Part shown: in pieces, positions 55,015 through 63,700 of the stretch
Layout: each line of letters begins with the position of its first letter
Numbering within the stretch: position 1 is the first letter of the stretch
Source: Flavobacterium terrigena
GTDB lineage: Bacteria > Bacteroidota > Bacteroidia > Flavobacteriales > Flavobacteriaceae
Direction of reading: 5' to 3'
NCBI RefSeq assembly: GCF_900108955.1
Contig: NZ_FNYA01000001.1
Location: 496,001 to 560,000, forward strand
Length of the DNA stretch: 64,000 nucleotides
Program-made: the position numbers and the translations under genes
The notes under the pieces: generated by a model
Database searches by the model: none
Told to the model about the DNA's origin: nothing
What the model saw: the letters and a program-made list of their open reading frames with translations, nothing else

Positions 55015-55833
55015 ATGAAAACAATAATAAAATATTTCATTTTAGTAATTAGTTTTGCATTTATCAGTTGCGAAGAAGTGGTAGATGTTGATTTAAACAA
55101 AAGCGAACCAAAATTAGTAATTGATGCTTCCATTAAATGGGAAAAAGGAACAATAGGTAACGAACAAACTATCCGTTTAACAACTACTGGCGATTATTTC
55201 AACAACACTGTTCCGGTAGCAAATGGTGCAATTGTTACTATTACAGATTCGAGCAATACTATTTTTAATTTTATTGAAGATGGATTAACTGGTTATTATA
55301 AATGTACCAACTTCAATCCTGTTTTAAATGAAGTTTACACACTTTCGGTAGCCTATAAAGGACAAACGTATACTTCTACAGATAAATTATATTCAGTTCC
55401 TACGATAACTACAATCGAACAAGATTTAAACGGAATTACAGGTAATGAAATAGAATTAAAATTTAATTTTCAAGACAATGGAACGGAAGAAAATTACTAT
55501 ATGGAAGAGTACAAAGTTCCATTTAGACCATTTCCTCTTTTAGGTGTTTTTAATGACGAATTTACCAACGGAAATGAAATGTTTTCTTTAATTATTGACG
55601 AAGATTTAGAAGCTGGACAAAACATTAATTTCACGTTACACGGCATTTCAAAGCGTTATCATAATTATATGAATATCTTAATTGGTATTTCTGGCGGATT
55701 AAGTAATGGTCCTTTCAGCACACCTGCTGCGACTGTTAAAGGAAATATTATCAATCAAACCAATAGATCAAATTATCCTTTAGGTTATTTCAGATTGTCG
55801 GAAGTGGATGTGAGAAATTATGTGATACAATAA
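55015..55833 (+). CDS. DUF4249 lipoprotein
   Basis: 272 aa with lipobox AFISC (C19). The mature protein opens EEVVDVDLNKSEPKLVIDAS, the DUF4249 hallmark, with a domain of about 240 aa rich in beta strands (GAIVTITDSSNTIFNFIEDG; NEVYTLSVAYKGQTYTSTDK). DUF4249 proteins are the lipoprotein partners of TonB receptors of this type, perhaps acting as a SusD-like lid. Starts 4 nt after the receptor stop, so they are co-translated. Confidence 0.87.
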   Translation: MKTIIKYFILVISFAFISCEEVVDVDLNKSEPKLVIDASIKWEKGTIGNEQTIRLTTTGDYFNNTVPVANGAIVTITDSSNTIFNFIEDGLTGYYKCTNFNPVLNEVYTLSVAYKGQTYTSTDKLYSVPTITTIEQDLNGITGNEIELKFNFQDNGTEENYYMEEYKVPFRPFPLLGVFNDEFTNGNEMFSLIIDEDLEAGQNINFTLHGISKRYHNYMNILIGISGGLSNGPFSTPAATVKGNIINQTNRSNYPLGYFRLSEVDVRNYVIQ

Positions 55834-55902
55834 TTAATTTTAGTTTTCAAGTCGAAATGTTTACTTTTAAACTTTTAAACTAAGAACTTCTAAACTTAAA
55901 AC

Positions 55903-56565
55903 ATGTCTTCACACCATATTGTTCGCGACGATCAAGAACCTGCATTAATTATTGCGAATGGTTTAGAATGCAACAACGAATTATTAGGACAACTTTTAGA
56001 ATGGTCGCCGCTAGTAATTGTGTTAGATTCGGCAATTGAACGTGTCATACAATTAGGTATAAAAGTAGATGTTTTATTAGGTGATTTTGATAGAAATTTT
56101 GACGCACATTATTACAAAGAAAATCATTATCCAATTGAAATTATCCACACTCCAGATCAAGACAAAACCGATTTAGAAAAAGCATTCGAATATCTGATTG
56201 AAAAAGGTCATAAAGCTGCAAATGTGGTTTGGGCAACAGGTAAACGCGCAGACCATACCTTAAATAATTTTTCGGATTTGGCTTTATATCGAAACAAATT
56301 AAAAATTGTATTATTTGACGATCATTCCAAAGTCTTTTTGTTACCAGAATCATTTAAAAAATGGTATCCAAAAGACTCGATTATTTCTCTAATTCCTTTA
56401 GGAAAAGTGGACGGAATTTCAACAGAAAATTTATTTTATCCTTTACAAAACGAAAGTTTAGAATTAGGCTTCAGAACCGGAAGCAGTAATTATGTTGCTG
56501 AAGATGGAATTGTTACCATAACTCACGAAAATGGTAATTTATTATTAATTGAAGGCTTTGATTAG
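55903..56565 (+). CDS. thiN: Thiamine diphosphokinase (TPK family)
   Basis: 220 aa. It shows ALIIANGLECNNELLGQLLE, VIVLDSAIERVIQLGIKVDV, LLGDFDRN with the catalytic Asp pair, TPDQDKTDLEKAFEYLIEKG and WATGKRADHTLNNFSDL, all typical of the thiamine pyrophosphokinase fold. It converts thiamine directly to the diphosphate, so it handles imported thiamine. The thi operon makes thiamine phosphate, which needs a separate kinase (ThiL), not seen in this window. It lies 69 nt after the DUF4249 gene and may be a separate transcript. Confidence 0.93.
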   Translation: MSSHHIVRDDQEPALIIANGLECNNELLGQLLEWSPLVIVLDSAIERVIQLGIKVDVLLGDFDRNFDAHYYKENHYPIEIIHTPDQDKTDLEKAFEYLIEKGHKAANVVWATGKRADHTLNNFSDLALYRNKLKIVLFDDHSKVFLLPESFKKWYPKDSIISLIPLGKVDGISTENLFYPLQNESLELGFRTGSSNYVAEDGIVTITHENGNLLLIEGFD

Positions 56566-56601
56566 ATTACTGAATTTAGACTAATTATAAACAGCTAGTA
56601 A

Positions 56602-56617
56602 TGTGACATTTGTTACA
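56602..56617. promoter_or_regulatory. Fnr/HcpR-like palindrome upstream of the thioredoxin-ApbE operon
   Basis: TGTGACATTTGTTACA is a 16-bp palindrome with one mismatch (TGTnACA-N2-TGTTACA). It lies 46 nt before the first ATG of the operon. The half-site TGTnACA fits the Crp/Fnr superfamily; HcpR and related regulators in Bacteroidota use a GTAACA/TGTTAC motif. It could act as an operator for redox or nitric-oxide control. Confidence 0.5.
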
Positions 56618-56662
56618 ATATAACTATATCTTTTTCGTTAGATTTACTTAAAATTAATCGTA

Positions 56663-57085
56663 ATGAAAAAATTAATAGCCCTACTATTTTTAGCAGTAAA
56701 TATTGGATTTGCTCAACAAGCGGAAACTTTTACAAAAAAATTGGAAACCGCAAAAGCAGAAAATAAAAATGTTTTACTTTATTTTTCTGGTTCAGATTGG
56801 TGTGCACCTTGTATTAAATTTAAAAAATTCATCGTAAACACGCCTGAATTTCAAACTTTTGCCACCGAAAATTTAGTACTTTATAATGCCGATTTCCCAA
56901 GGCAATCTAAAAACAAATTAGCCAAAGAAATAGAAAAAGAAAATGAACTTTTGGCAGACAAATACAATTCAAAAGGCGTTTTTCCTCTAATTCTTCTATT
57001 AGATGCTGAAGGAAACATTATCAAAAAATGGGAAGAATTACCAAAAGAAACTGTAGAAGAATTTATCGGTAAATTGAAAAAATAA
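56663..57085 (+). CDS. Exported thioredoxin-like protein
   Basis: 140 aa with a signal peptide (1-18). The redox motif is WCAPC (C47, C50) in YFSGSDWCAPCIKFKKFI, followed by the cis-Pro region GVFPLILLLDAEGN. It probably keeps cysteines of exported partners reduced. It overlaps apbE (TAATG at 57085), so it is coupled to ApbE, DUF4266 and DUF3570. The DUF4266 protein two genes downstream ends in a CGC motif and is a candidate substrate. Confidence 0.9.
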   Translation: MKKLIALLFLAVNIGFAQQAETFTKKLETAKAENKNVLLYFSGSDWCAPCIKFKKFIVNTPEFQTFATENLVLYNADFPRQSKNKLAKEIEKENELLADKYNSKGVFPLILLLDAEGNIIKKWEELPKETVEEFIGKLKK

Positions 57086-58005
57086 TGCGCTACAAAAAGA
57101 ATCTAAAATTGATGGGAAATCGGTTTGAGATTTCTATTTTGGCAAATGATGAAAATGTTGCTAATTCCTGTATCGATTTAGCTGTTGCAGAAATTAGTAG
57201 AATTGAAAAACTACTTACCACATTTTCAAACAATAGCGTTACGTTTCAAATTAATGAGAATGCTGGAATTCAACCCGTTGTTGTTCCAAAAAAAGTTTTT
57301 GATTTAATTTTTAGATGTCAAATGATTTCGAAAATGACACAAGGTGCTTTCGATATCAGTTATGGAAGTATCGATAAAAAATTCTGGAATTTCGATTTAA
57401 ACATGACTTCGTTACCAGATAAAGATTTAGCAAAAAAGGCAGTAGAACTAATCAACTATGAAAACATCATTCTGAATGATAAAGAGCAAACCGTATTTTT
57501 AAAAAACAAAGGCATGCGAATTGGTTTTGGTGGAATTGGTAAAGGTTATGCTGCAGAATGTGCCAAAAAAATATTACAACAAAACGGAATTGAAAGTGGA
57601 ATTGTCAACGCTGCTGGAGATTTAACCGCTTGGGGTTATCAAGAAAATGGTGAAGCTTGGACCATCGGAATTGCCGACCCAAATAAAAAAGAAAGTATAT
57701 TTTCAACCTTTAATATTACAAATACTTCGGTAGCAACATCTGGAAACTATGAAAAATTTGTAATTATTGACGGAAAAAAATATTCACACACTATTGATCC
57801 TAAAACGGGTTATCCTATTTCAGGAATTAAAAGTGTAACCATAATTGCAGAAAACGCAGAAATTGCTGATGCTTTAGCGACGCCAGTTACTGTGATGGGA
57901 ATTGATGTCGGTTTAAATTTCATCAATCAAATTCCGAATATTGGCTGCATAATTATTGATGATTACGACAAAATGTATAGTTCAAAAAACATAAACATTA
58001 ATTAA
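57085..58005 (+). CDS. apbE: ApbE-type FAD:protein FMN transferase
   Basis: 306 aa. It shows LKLMGNRFEISILANDENVA at the N-terminus, FDISYGSIDKKFWNF, GFGGIGKGYAAECAKKIL, GIVNAAGDLTAWG, and KYSHTIDPKTGYPIS with the FAD-binding His/Asp and Mg2+ residues, then ADALATPVTVMG. ApbE attaches FMN to a Thr/Ser of an exported protein. The N-terminus carries no obvious signal peptide or lipobox, unusual for ApbE. Its target in this operon is not obvious: no DGxxSAS/T-type target site was seen in the two partner proteins. Confidence 0.92.
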   Translation: MRYKKNLKLMGNRFEISILANDENVANSCIDLAVAEISRIEKLLTTFSNNSVTFQINENAGIQPVVVPKKVFDLIFRCQMISKMTQGAFDISYGSIDKKFWNFDLNMTSLPDKDLAKKAVELINYENIILNDKEQTVFLKNKGMRIGFGGIGKGYAAECAKKILQQNGIESGIVNAAGDLTAWGYQENGEAWTIGIADPNKKESIFSTFNITNTSVATSGNYEKFVIIDGKKYSHTIDPKTGYPISGIKSVTIIAENAEIADALATPVTVMGIDVGLNFINQIPNIGCIIIDDYDKMYSSKNININ

Positions 58006-58215
58006 ATGAGTAAAAAAATAGTATTAGTAATTACTTTAATAACTTTTGCAAGTTGTTCAGAAGTAAAAGAATATCAGAAATCGAAAATTAATGATTCTGA
58101 TATGGAATTAGCTGCGAGAAAATCGGAGAAATTCGAAAACACATTTATGTTGTATCGCGAAGCAAGTTCTGGAGCCAATGGTGGAAAAACTGGTGGTGGT
58201 TGTGGTTGCAATTAA
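58006..58215 (+). CDS. DUF4266 lipoprotein with Gly-rich CGC tail
   Basis: 69 aa. Lipobox TFASC (C17) is followed by a short charged helix (KEYQKSKINDSDMELAARKS) and the tail SSGANGGKTGGGCGCN with C66 and C68. This is the full layout of DUF4266, a tiny lipoprotein found beside DUF3570. Its ATG directly follows the apbE stop. The Gly-rich tail and paired cysteines suggest metal or haem binding, or a post-translational modification. Confidence 0.85.
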   Translation: MSKKIVLVITLITFASCSEVKEYQKSKINDSDMELAARKSEKFENTFMLYREASSGANGGKTGGGCGCN

Positions 58216-58226
58216 TAATATAGAAA

Positions 58227-59429
58227 ATGAAAAAAAGAATCATATCAGCTGCATTCTTAGCCTTTGTATTAACTAATACAGTAAAAGCTCAAGAAACAAA
58301 ATCGGATTCAACAGCTTATAAAAAACAAAAATTAAAAATTGAAGAAGTAAACTTCATCTCAAGTTATTATTCACAAGACGGAAACAATTCTGCTGTAACT
58401 GGTGGTGTTGGAACAGAAAAACTTACAGATGTTGCCACAACTTTAGACATTAAAGTTTCTCGTTATAATAAAAATGAAAACAAACAAACTTTTGGTTTTG
58501 AAATTGGTGTCGACTCCTATTCTTCTGCTTCATCAGATAATATTGATCCAAGCACAGTAACGTCTGCTTCGTATCAAGATATTCGCGTGTATCCATCATT
58601 AAATTACACCGTTCAAAACGAAGAAAAAGGACAAATTTTTAGTACTGGAATTTCTGCTTCAGCCGAATTTGATTACTTTTCACTTGGTGGAAATATTGGT
58701 TTTACAAAATTATCAAAAAACAAAAACAGAGAATTATCTGTAAAAGCTATGGCGTTCTTTGATACTTGGAAAGTAATCTTACCAATAGAATTAAGAGATA
58801 ATCCTGATCCAAATTATAAGCAAGGCGATACCAAACCTAGAACTTCCTATAACTTAGGACTTACTTTTTCGCAAATTGTAAATAAAAATTTCCAAATGGC
58901 ATTTTTAGTTGATGCCGGTTATCAAAAAGGTTTATTAGCAACGAAATTTAATCGTGTTTATTTTGACAACACAAGTGTGAAATCAGAAAATTTACCAGAT
59001 ACTCGTTTCAAATTACCAATTGGAATGCGAACCAGTTATTTCTTAGGTGACAACATCATTTTAAGAGGATTCTACAGATATTATTTTGACAATTGGGATA
59101 TCAAATCGCACACAGTTAGTTTCGAACCTACGATTAAATTATCGGCGTTTTCATCAATTTCTATTCCGTATAGATATTATGTACAAAATTCTGCCAAATA
59201 TTTTAAACCTATTTTCCAACATCAAGTGGCGGAAGAATACTTCACAAGTGATTATGATTTATCTGCATTTTCAAGCAATATGATTGGTTTAGGCTATAAA
59301 ATTACCGATTCTAACAAAGGATTATTTCATTCGAAACATTTCAATAGTTTAGAATTACGATATGGCTATTACCATAGAAACAATGGCTTAAGTTCTCATA
59401 TTCTAACTTTAGCTTTGAAGTTTAAGTAA
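58227..59429 (+). CDS. DUF3570 outer-membrane protein
   Basis: 400 aa with a signal peptide (1-21, NTVKAQ). The mature protein is a predicted beta-barrel of the DUF3570 family (VNFISSYYSQDGNNSAVTGG; ATTLDIKVSRYNKNENKQTF; FGFEIGVDSYSSASSDNID; ending ILTLALKFK). It lies 11 nt after DUF4266 and ends the operon. DUF3570 and DUF4266 nearly always occur together, so they probably form one surface complex. Function unknown. Confidence 0.87.
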   Translation: MKKRIISAAFLAFVLTNTVKAQETKSDSTAYKKQKLKIEEVNFISSYYSQDGNNSAVTGGVGTEKLTDVATTLDIKVSRYNKNENKQTFGFEIGVDSYSSASSDNIDPSTVTSASYQDIRVYPSLNYTVQNEEKGQIFSTGISASAEFDYFSLGGNIGFTKLSKNKNRELSVKAMAFFDTWKVILPIELRDNPDPNYKQGDTKPRTSYNLGLTFSQIVNKNFQMAFLVDAGYQKGLLATKFNRVYFDNTSVKSENLPDTRFKLPIGMRTSYFLGDNIILRGFYRYYFDNWDIKSHTVSFEPTIKLSAFSSISIPYRYYVQNSAKYFKPIFQHQVAEEYFTSDYDLSAFSSNMIGLGYKITDSNKGLFHSKHFNSLELRYGYYHRNNGLSSHILTLALKFK

Positions 59430-59434
59430 AATAA

Positions 59435-59464
59435 AAAGGCGATTTCAAATTGAAATCGCCTTTT
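59435..59464. terminator. Bidirectional terminator
   Basis: AAAAGGCGATTTCAA and its exact reverse complement lie back to back, a perfect palindrome with A and T flanks between the convergent DUF3570 and PPK2 genes. Confidence 0.87.
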
Positions 59465-59496
59465 GTTTTACTTTACACTTTTTACTTGGCTCTTAG

Positions 59497-60366
59497 TTAG
59501 CGAAGCTGTTGTTTATACAACTCAAAATTTGCTTTGTCTTTTTCTGACAAAACAGGTTCGTTTATAGGATATTTTTGTAATTCTTCCCACATAATTTTTG
59601 CTACTAAATAACGAGCCATTTCTTTATCATCAGCAGGAATGATATACCAAGGTGCGTTTTCTTTAGAAGATTTATTCATTATTTCTTCGTAATAGTTCAT
59701 ATAATCGTCCCAAAATTCACGCTCTTTTAAATCACCAGAAGAAAATTTCCATTGATGGTCTTCTTCCACTAAACGCTTCATCAATCTTTTCTTTTGCTCC
59801 TCTTTACTCATATAAAAGAAAAATTTCATCATAATCGTTCCATTATGAGTAATGTGTTTTTCAAAATTATTAATTTGCTCAAATCGGTTTTCCCAAAATT
59901 CTGGTGTGATGTCTTCCACTTTTTCAATTTCAGGTAAATTTTCATTCAAAATATATTCAGGATGCACACGAGTGACTAAAACATTCTCGTAATGTGTTCT
60001 ATTAAAAACAGTAAACTTTCCTTTTTCTGGCAAAGCCAAATAATGTCGCCATAAATAATCGTGTTCTAATTCGTTTGAATTTGGCGTTTTAAAACTATGA
60101 ACCACTACTCCACGCGTATTAAACTCTTTAAAAACTTCCCGAATCAAACTGTCTTTCCCACTCGTATCCATTCCTTGTAAGCCAACTAAAACGGCATAAC
60201 GATTGTGTGCATACATCACATCTTGCCATTCACTTAGCTTATTTCTAAGTTGGTCTAATTCCTCTTCTTTTTTATCATCATCCCAAAAACTATTCAATTC
60301 CGTTTTATAATCCGATAATTTTATTTGTTTCGTAACTTTATAATCTTCTAATCTGAAATTTTCCAT
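59497..60366 (-). CDS. PPK2 family polyphosphate kinase
   Basis: 289 aa. Walker A is GLQGMDTSGKDS (62-73). Further PPK2 signatures are GVVVHSFKTPNSNELEHDYL, RTHYENVLVTRVHPEYIL with lid residues, and FSSGDLKEREFWDDYM. It moves phosphate between polyphosphate and nucleotides (ADP/GDP or AMP, depending on class). Monocistronic on the minus strand. Its own promoter region overlaps a long REP-like hairpin (60388-60481). Confidence 0.93.
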   Translation of the reverse strand: MENFRLEDYKVTKQIKLSDYKTELNSFWDDDKKEEELDQLRNKLSEWQDVMYAHNRYAVLVGLQGMDTSGKDSLIREVFKEFNTRGVVVHSFKTPNSNELEHDYLWRHYLALPEKGKFTVFNRTHYENVLVTRVHPEYILNENLPEIEKVEDITPEFWENRFEQINNFEKHITHNGTIMMKFFFYMSKEEQKKRLMKRLVEEDHQWKFSSGDLKEREFWDDYMNYYEEIMNKSSKENAPWYIIPADDKEMARYLVAKIMWEELQKYPINEPVLSEKDKANFELYKQQLR

Positions 60367-60387
60367 ATTTTTACACCTTTAATTTGA

Positions 60388-60481
60388 AGCTATTTCCTGC
60401 TATCCGCTATATCTTAATACCCTTGTAGGGCTCTAACCCTCCAAGGGTATTAAGGATGCCGCTACTATCAGGGCTAGACTT
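60388..60481. repeat. REP/MITE-like hairpin with CTTAATACCC core
   Basis: Inner arms CTTAATACCCTTGTAGGG (60413-60430) and CCCTCCAAGGGTATTAAG (60437-60454) pair at 17 of 18 positions. Outer flanks CCTGCTATCCGCTATATC and GGATGCCGCTACTATCAGGG also pair loosely, so the whole 94 bp can fold. From memory, similar CTGCTATCCGC...GCTATCAGGGCTAG elements are scattered in Flavobacterium genomes with variable inner arms. It lies between divergent genes and does not code. Confidence 0.7.
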
Positions 60482-60503
60482 TAGTTTTCCAAAACATAAA
60501 TAT

Positions 60504-61325
60504 ATGCAAAATTTTCAATTAACCGAGTTCTGTCACATTAAAGGAATTGGTTCTGCTTCTGGTTTAATTTATTATCAAGATGTACTTTTCATAATTTCAG
60601 ATAACAGCTCATTTTTATATCAATATGTAATTGATAAAGATGTAGTATTGAAATTTCCTTTAGTTGAAAATCCACAAGAAAACATTGCTAAAAAAGATAA
60701 ATATGATTTAGAAGCGATGACCAATTATGGCAATCAGATTTTTATCTTCGGTTCGGGTTCAACTCCACAACGAAATACAATGTTTTCTATAAACTTGGAA
60801 AATGATGCTCTACATAAAAACGATTTATCGCATTTATATCATATTTTAAGAGAATTGGCTTCGTTAAAAGAAGACGAATTAAATATTGAAGGTGCAATTT
60901 GCATAAACAAAACTATGTTGCTATTTCAAAGAGGAAATGGTGCAAATAACAAAAATGGAATTTTTATCGTACCTGATAATCCAGAACAACCACAAGGTTT
61001 TGTTGCCATAAAACTTCCTGAAATTTCTAACGTAGAAACCACTTTTACTGATGCTATTTTAGTAGATAATTTCATTTACTTTTTAGCTGCTGCCGAAGAC
61101 ACCGTTTCCACATATGAAGATGGAGAAGTTTTAGGTTCAATAATTGGAAAAATGAATGCAGAAACTTTCGAAATTATAGAAACGCAAATTATTTCTATTT
61201 CACAAAAATTTGAAGGTATTACTTTGTATCAAAACAATGAAAATGAAATCACATTTCTACTTTGCGAAGACACTGATACTGAAATTTTAGAATCAAAAAT
61301 TTATAAATCGAGTTTTACTAAATAA
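60504..61325 (+). CDS. DUF6929-like beta-propeller protein
   Basis: 273 aa, cytoplasmic (no signal peptide). Repeated blade-like strands are visible: IKGIGSASGLIYYQDVLFII, YDLEAMTNYGNQIFIFGSGS, LNIEGAICINKTMLLFQRGN and QKFEGITLYQNNENEITFLL. This matches the pattern I associate with DUF6929, an esterase-like or phytase-like propeller family of unknown function. I chose ATG 60504 because the preceding frame lies inside the REP-like hairpin. Divergent from PPK2; the next gene follows after 49 nt. Confidence 0.68.
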   Translation: MQNFQLTEFCHIKGIGSASGLIYYQDVLFIISDNSSFLYQYVIDKDVVLKFPLVENPQENIAKKDKYDLEAMTNYGNQIFIFGSGSTPQRNTMFSINLENDALHKNDLSHLYHILRELASLKEDELNIEGAICINKTMLLFQRGNGANNKNGIFIVPDNPEQPQGFVAIKLPEISNVETTFTDAILVDNFIYFLAAAEDTVSTYEDGEVLGSIIGKMNAETFEIIETQIISISQKFEGITLYQNNENEITFLLCEDTDTEILESKIYKSSFTK

Positions 61326-61374
61326 TTCGTAACATTTTATCAGAAAATACTACATATAGCAAAACTAAAACTAT

Positions 61375-62838
61375 ATGATTAAACATTTTCTAACACTCGA
61401 ATGGAGAGCCTTTTTTCGATCTGCATCTTTTAAAACCAATTTGGTCTTTAAAATTTTTATCGGACTCATAATCTTATACTTTATTTTAATTTTTGCGGCT
61501 GCAGGAATTGGAGCGTATTACGGATTAAAAAAAGCACATTTAGAACCTTTACAAACGGTAAATAAATTCATGATTTACTATTTACTGGCCGATGTAATGT
61601 TTCGTTATTTTTTTCAAAAAATTCCAACATTAACCATTCGTCCGCTACTGGTTTTACCTATAACTAAAAACACAATTGTACATTTTTCTTTAGGGAAAAC
61701 CGTTTTATCTTTTTTCAATATTACACACGCTTTCTTTTTCATTCCATTCAGCATAGTTTTACTAATAAATGGATATAGCGTATTAGGAGTAATCACTTGG
61801 CATTTAGGAATTTTAGCACTTATTTTATTTATCAATTTCTTAAATATTTTAATTAATAATAAAGATGTTATTTTCGGAATTGCAGCTACAATTGTAGTTG
61901 GATTAATTGCTTCTCAATATTATAAATTATTTGATGTTACGTTATATACTCAACCTTTCTTTCAAGGTTTGTACGAACACATTTGGATGATTATACTTCC
62001 GATTTTAGCATTGCTTGCAACATATTATTTTACCTTTAATTTCTTTAAAAAAGATTTAACTTTAGATGAAAGGTTGCATATTAAAAAGAACTTAGCCACA
62101 AACCAAAACTTAAATTGGTTAAATCAATTCGGAACTCTAGGAACGTTCTTAAAAAACGACATCAAATTATTACTTAGAAATAAACGAGCAAAAACTACTT
62201 TATATATGAGTTTCTTTTTCTTGTTTTATGGCTTATTATTTTTCACAATGGACGTTTATAAAGGTGGCGTAATGCAAGCTTTTGCAGCTGTTTTTGTAAC
62301 TGGTGGCTTCTTAATTAATTTTGGTCAGTTTGTACCAAGTTGGGACAGTTCATATTATCAACTAATGATGACACAAAACATATCGTACAAAGAATACTTA
62401 AATTCAAAATGGTGGTTAATGGTGATTGGAACGGCAATTAGTATGGTTGCGGCTTCCTTTTATATCTATTTTGGTTGGGATATTTACATGACCATTTTAG
62501 CTGTTGGGATTTACAATATTGGCTTCAATTCCTTCTTAGTCTTATTTACTGGCGCTTACACCAGAACTGCCATTGATCTAGAATCAGCAAAAGGTGCTTT
62601 TGGCGATAAAAAAGCATTTAGTGTAAAAACAATTCTATTTTCATTACCACAAATGTTATTACCAATCTTGTTATTTAAAATAGGTAAATTATTAGGTAAT
62701 ACCGATATCGGAATTGCATTAATTGCTAGTTTTGGAATTTTAGGATTGCTTTTCAAATCGAAAATATTTATGCTAATTGAAAAAATATTTCAGAAAGAAA
62801 AATACAAAGCCATTGCAGCATATAAACAAAAAAATTAA
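61375..62838 (+). CDS. DUF5687 ABC-2-type membrane protein
   Basis: 487 aa with about 11-12 hydrophobic segments; begins MIKHFLTLEWRAFFRSASFK. Large cytoplasmic loops carry NQLTLDERLHIKKN-type charged stretches. This is the pattern of DUF5687, a Bacteroidota permease family paired with an ABC ATPase. The ATPase follows 20 nt later, so they form an exporter-like pair. The substrate is unknown; the upstream site TTCGTAACATT (61326-61336) resembles the shared motif at 52571. Confidence 0.85.
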   Translation: MIKHFLTLEWRAFFRSASFKTNLVFKIFIGLIILYFILIFAAAGIGAYYGLKKAHLEPLQTVNKFMIYYLLADVMFRYFFQKIPTLTIRPLLVLPITKNTIVHFSLGKTVLSFFNITHAFFFIPFSIVLLINGYSVLGVITWHLGILALILFINFLNILINNKDVIFGIAATIVVGLIASQYYKLFDVTLYTQPFFQGLYEHIWMIILPILALLATYYFTFNFFKKDLTLDERLHIKKNLATNQNLNWLNQFGTLGTFLKNDIKLLLRNKRAKTTLYMSFFFLFYGLLFFTMDVYKGGVMQAFAAVFVTGGFLINFGQFVPSWDSSYYQLMMTQNISYKEYLNSKWWLMVIGTAISMVAASFYIYFGWDIYMTILAVGIYNIGFNSFLVLFTGAYTRTAIDLESAKGAFGDKKAFSVKTILFSLPQMLLPILLFKIGKLLGNTDIGIALIASFGILGLLFKSKIFMLIEKIFQKEKYKAIAAYKQKN

Positions 62839-62858
62839 TTTAAATACCATAAATTATC

Positions 62859-63554
62859 ATGATACAAGTAAACAATCTTACCAAAAAATATAACAATACC
62901 ACAGTTTTAAACATTCAAGATTTAGAAATTCCAAGAGGACAAAGTTTTGGATTAGTTGGAAATAATGGTGCTGGAAAAACCACTTTTTTCAGTTTATTAT
63001 TAGATTTAATTGAGCCAAGTTCAGGTGGAATAATTAATCATGATATACAAGTCAATTCAAGCGAAGACTGGAAACGTTTTACAGGTGCTTTTTTAGATGA
63101 AAGTTTCTTAATTGGCTATTTAACAGCGGAAGAATATTTTTATTTTATTGGCGAATTACGCAATCAAAACAAAGCAGATGTTGATGCTTTATTGAAAAAA
63201 TATGAAGAATTTTTTAATAACGAAATTCTAAATACGAAAAAATACTTACGAGATTTATCTAAAGGAAACATGAAGAAAGTTGGAATTATTGCCACTTTAA
63301 TTGGAAATCCGGAAGTCGTTATTTTAGACGAACCCTTTGCTAATTTAGATCCAACAACAGTAAATCGATTAAAGAAAATTGTAAAAGAATTAGCCGAAAA
63401 CCCAGATGTTACGGTTTTAATCTCTAGTCACGATTTACAACACACCGTAGAAGTTTGCAACCGAATTGTAGCTTTAAACAAAGGTGAAGTTGTTAAAGAC
63501 ATCAATACTTCTGAAGAAACACTAAAAGAATTAGAAGCCTTTTTCGCGGTGTAA
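62859..63554 (+). CDS. ABC transporter ATP-binding protein, partner of DUF5687
   Basis: 231 aa. Walker A is GNNGAGKTT, the Q-loop region is GAFLDESFL, the signature is LSKGNMKK (variant), Walker B is EVVILDEPFANLD and the H-loop is LISSHDLQHT. This signature variant is typical of ABC-2 exporter ATPases. It energises the DUF5687 permease encoded 20 nt upstream. Confidence 0.93.
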   Translation: MIQVNNLTKKYNNTTVLNIQDLEIPRGQSFGLVGNNGAGKTTFFSLLLDLIEPSSGGIINHDIQVNSSEDWKRFTGAFLDESFLIGYLTAEEYFYFIGELRNQNKADVDALLKKYEEFFNNEILNTKKYLRDLSKGNMKKVGIIATLIGNPEVVILDEPFANLDPTTVNRLKKIVKELAENPDVTVLISSHDLQHTVEVCNRIVALNKGEVVKDINTSEETLKELEAFFAV

Positions 63555-63578
63555 CCATTTAAAATTTTATACTTTTAT

Positions 63579-63610
63579 AATCGTAAGTTTAACCGCTTAC
63601 GATTTTTTTT
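63579..63610 (+). terminator. Terminator of the DUF5687/ABC pair
   Basis: AATCGTAAG (63579-63587) pairs perfectly with CTTACGATT (63596-63604), followed by at least six Ts. Confidence 0.82.
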
Positions 63611-63700
63611 TGAAAATAATTTAAAGTCTTCCCAACCTTTTAGATAAAAATGTCATCTATATAAGAAAGCAATTGCAAAACAATATACAGTTTAAAATAA

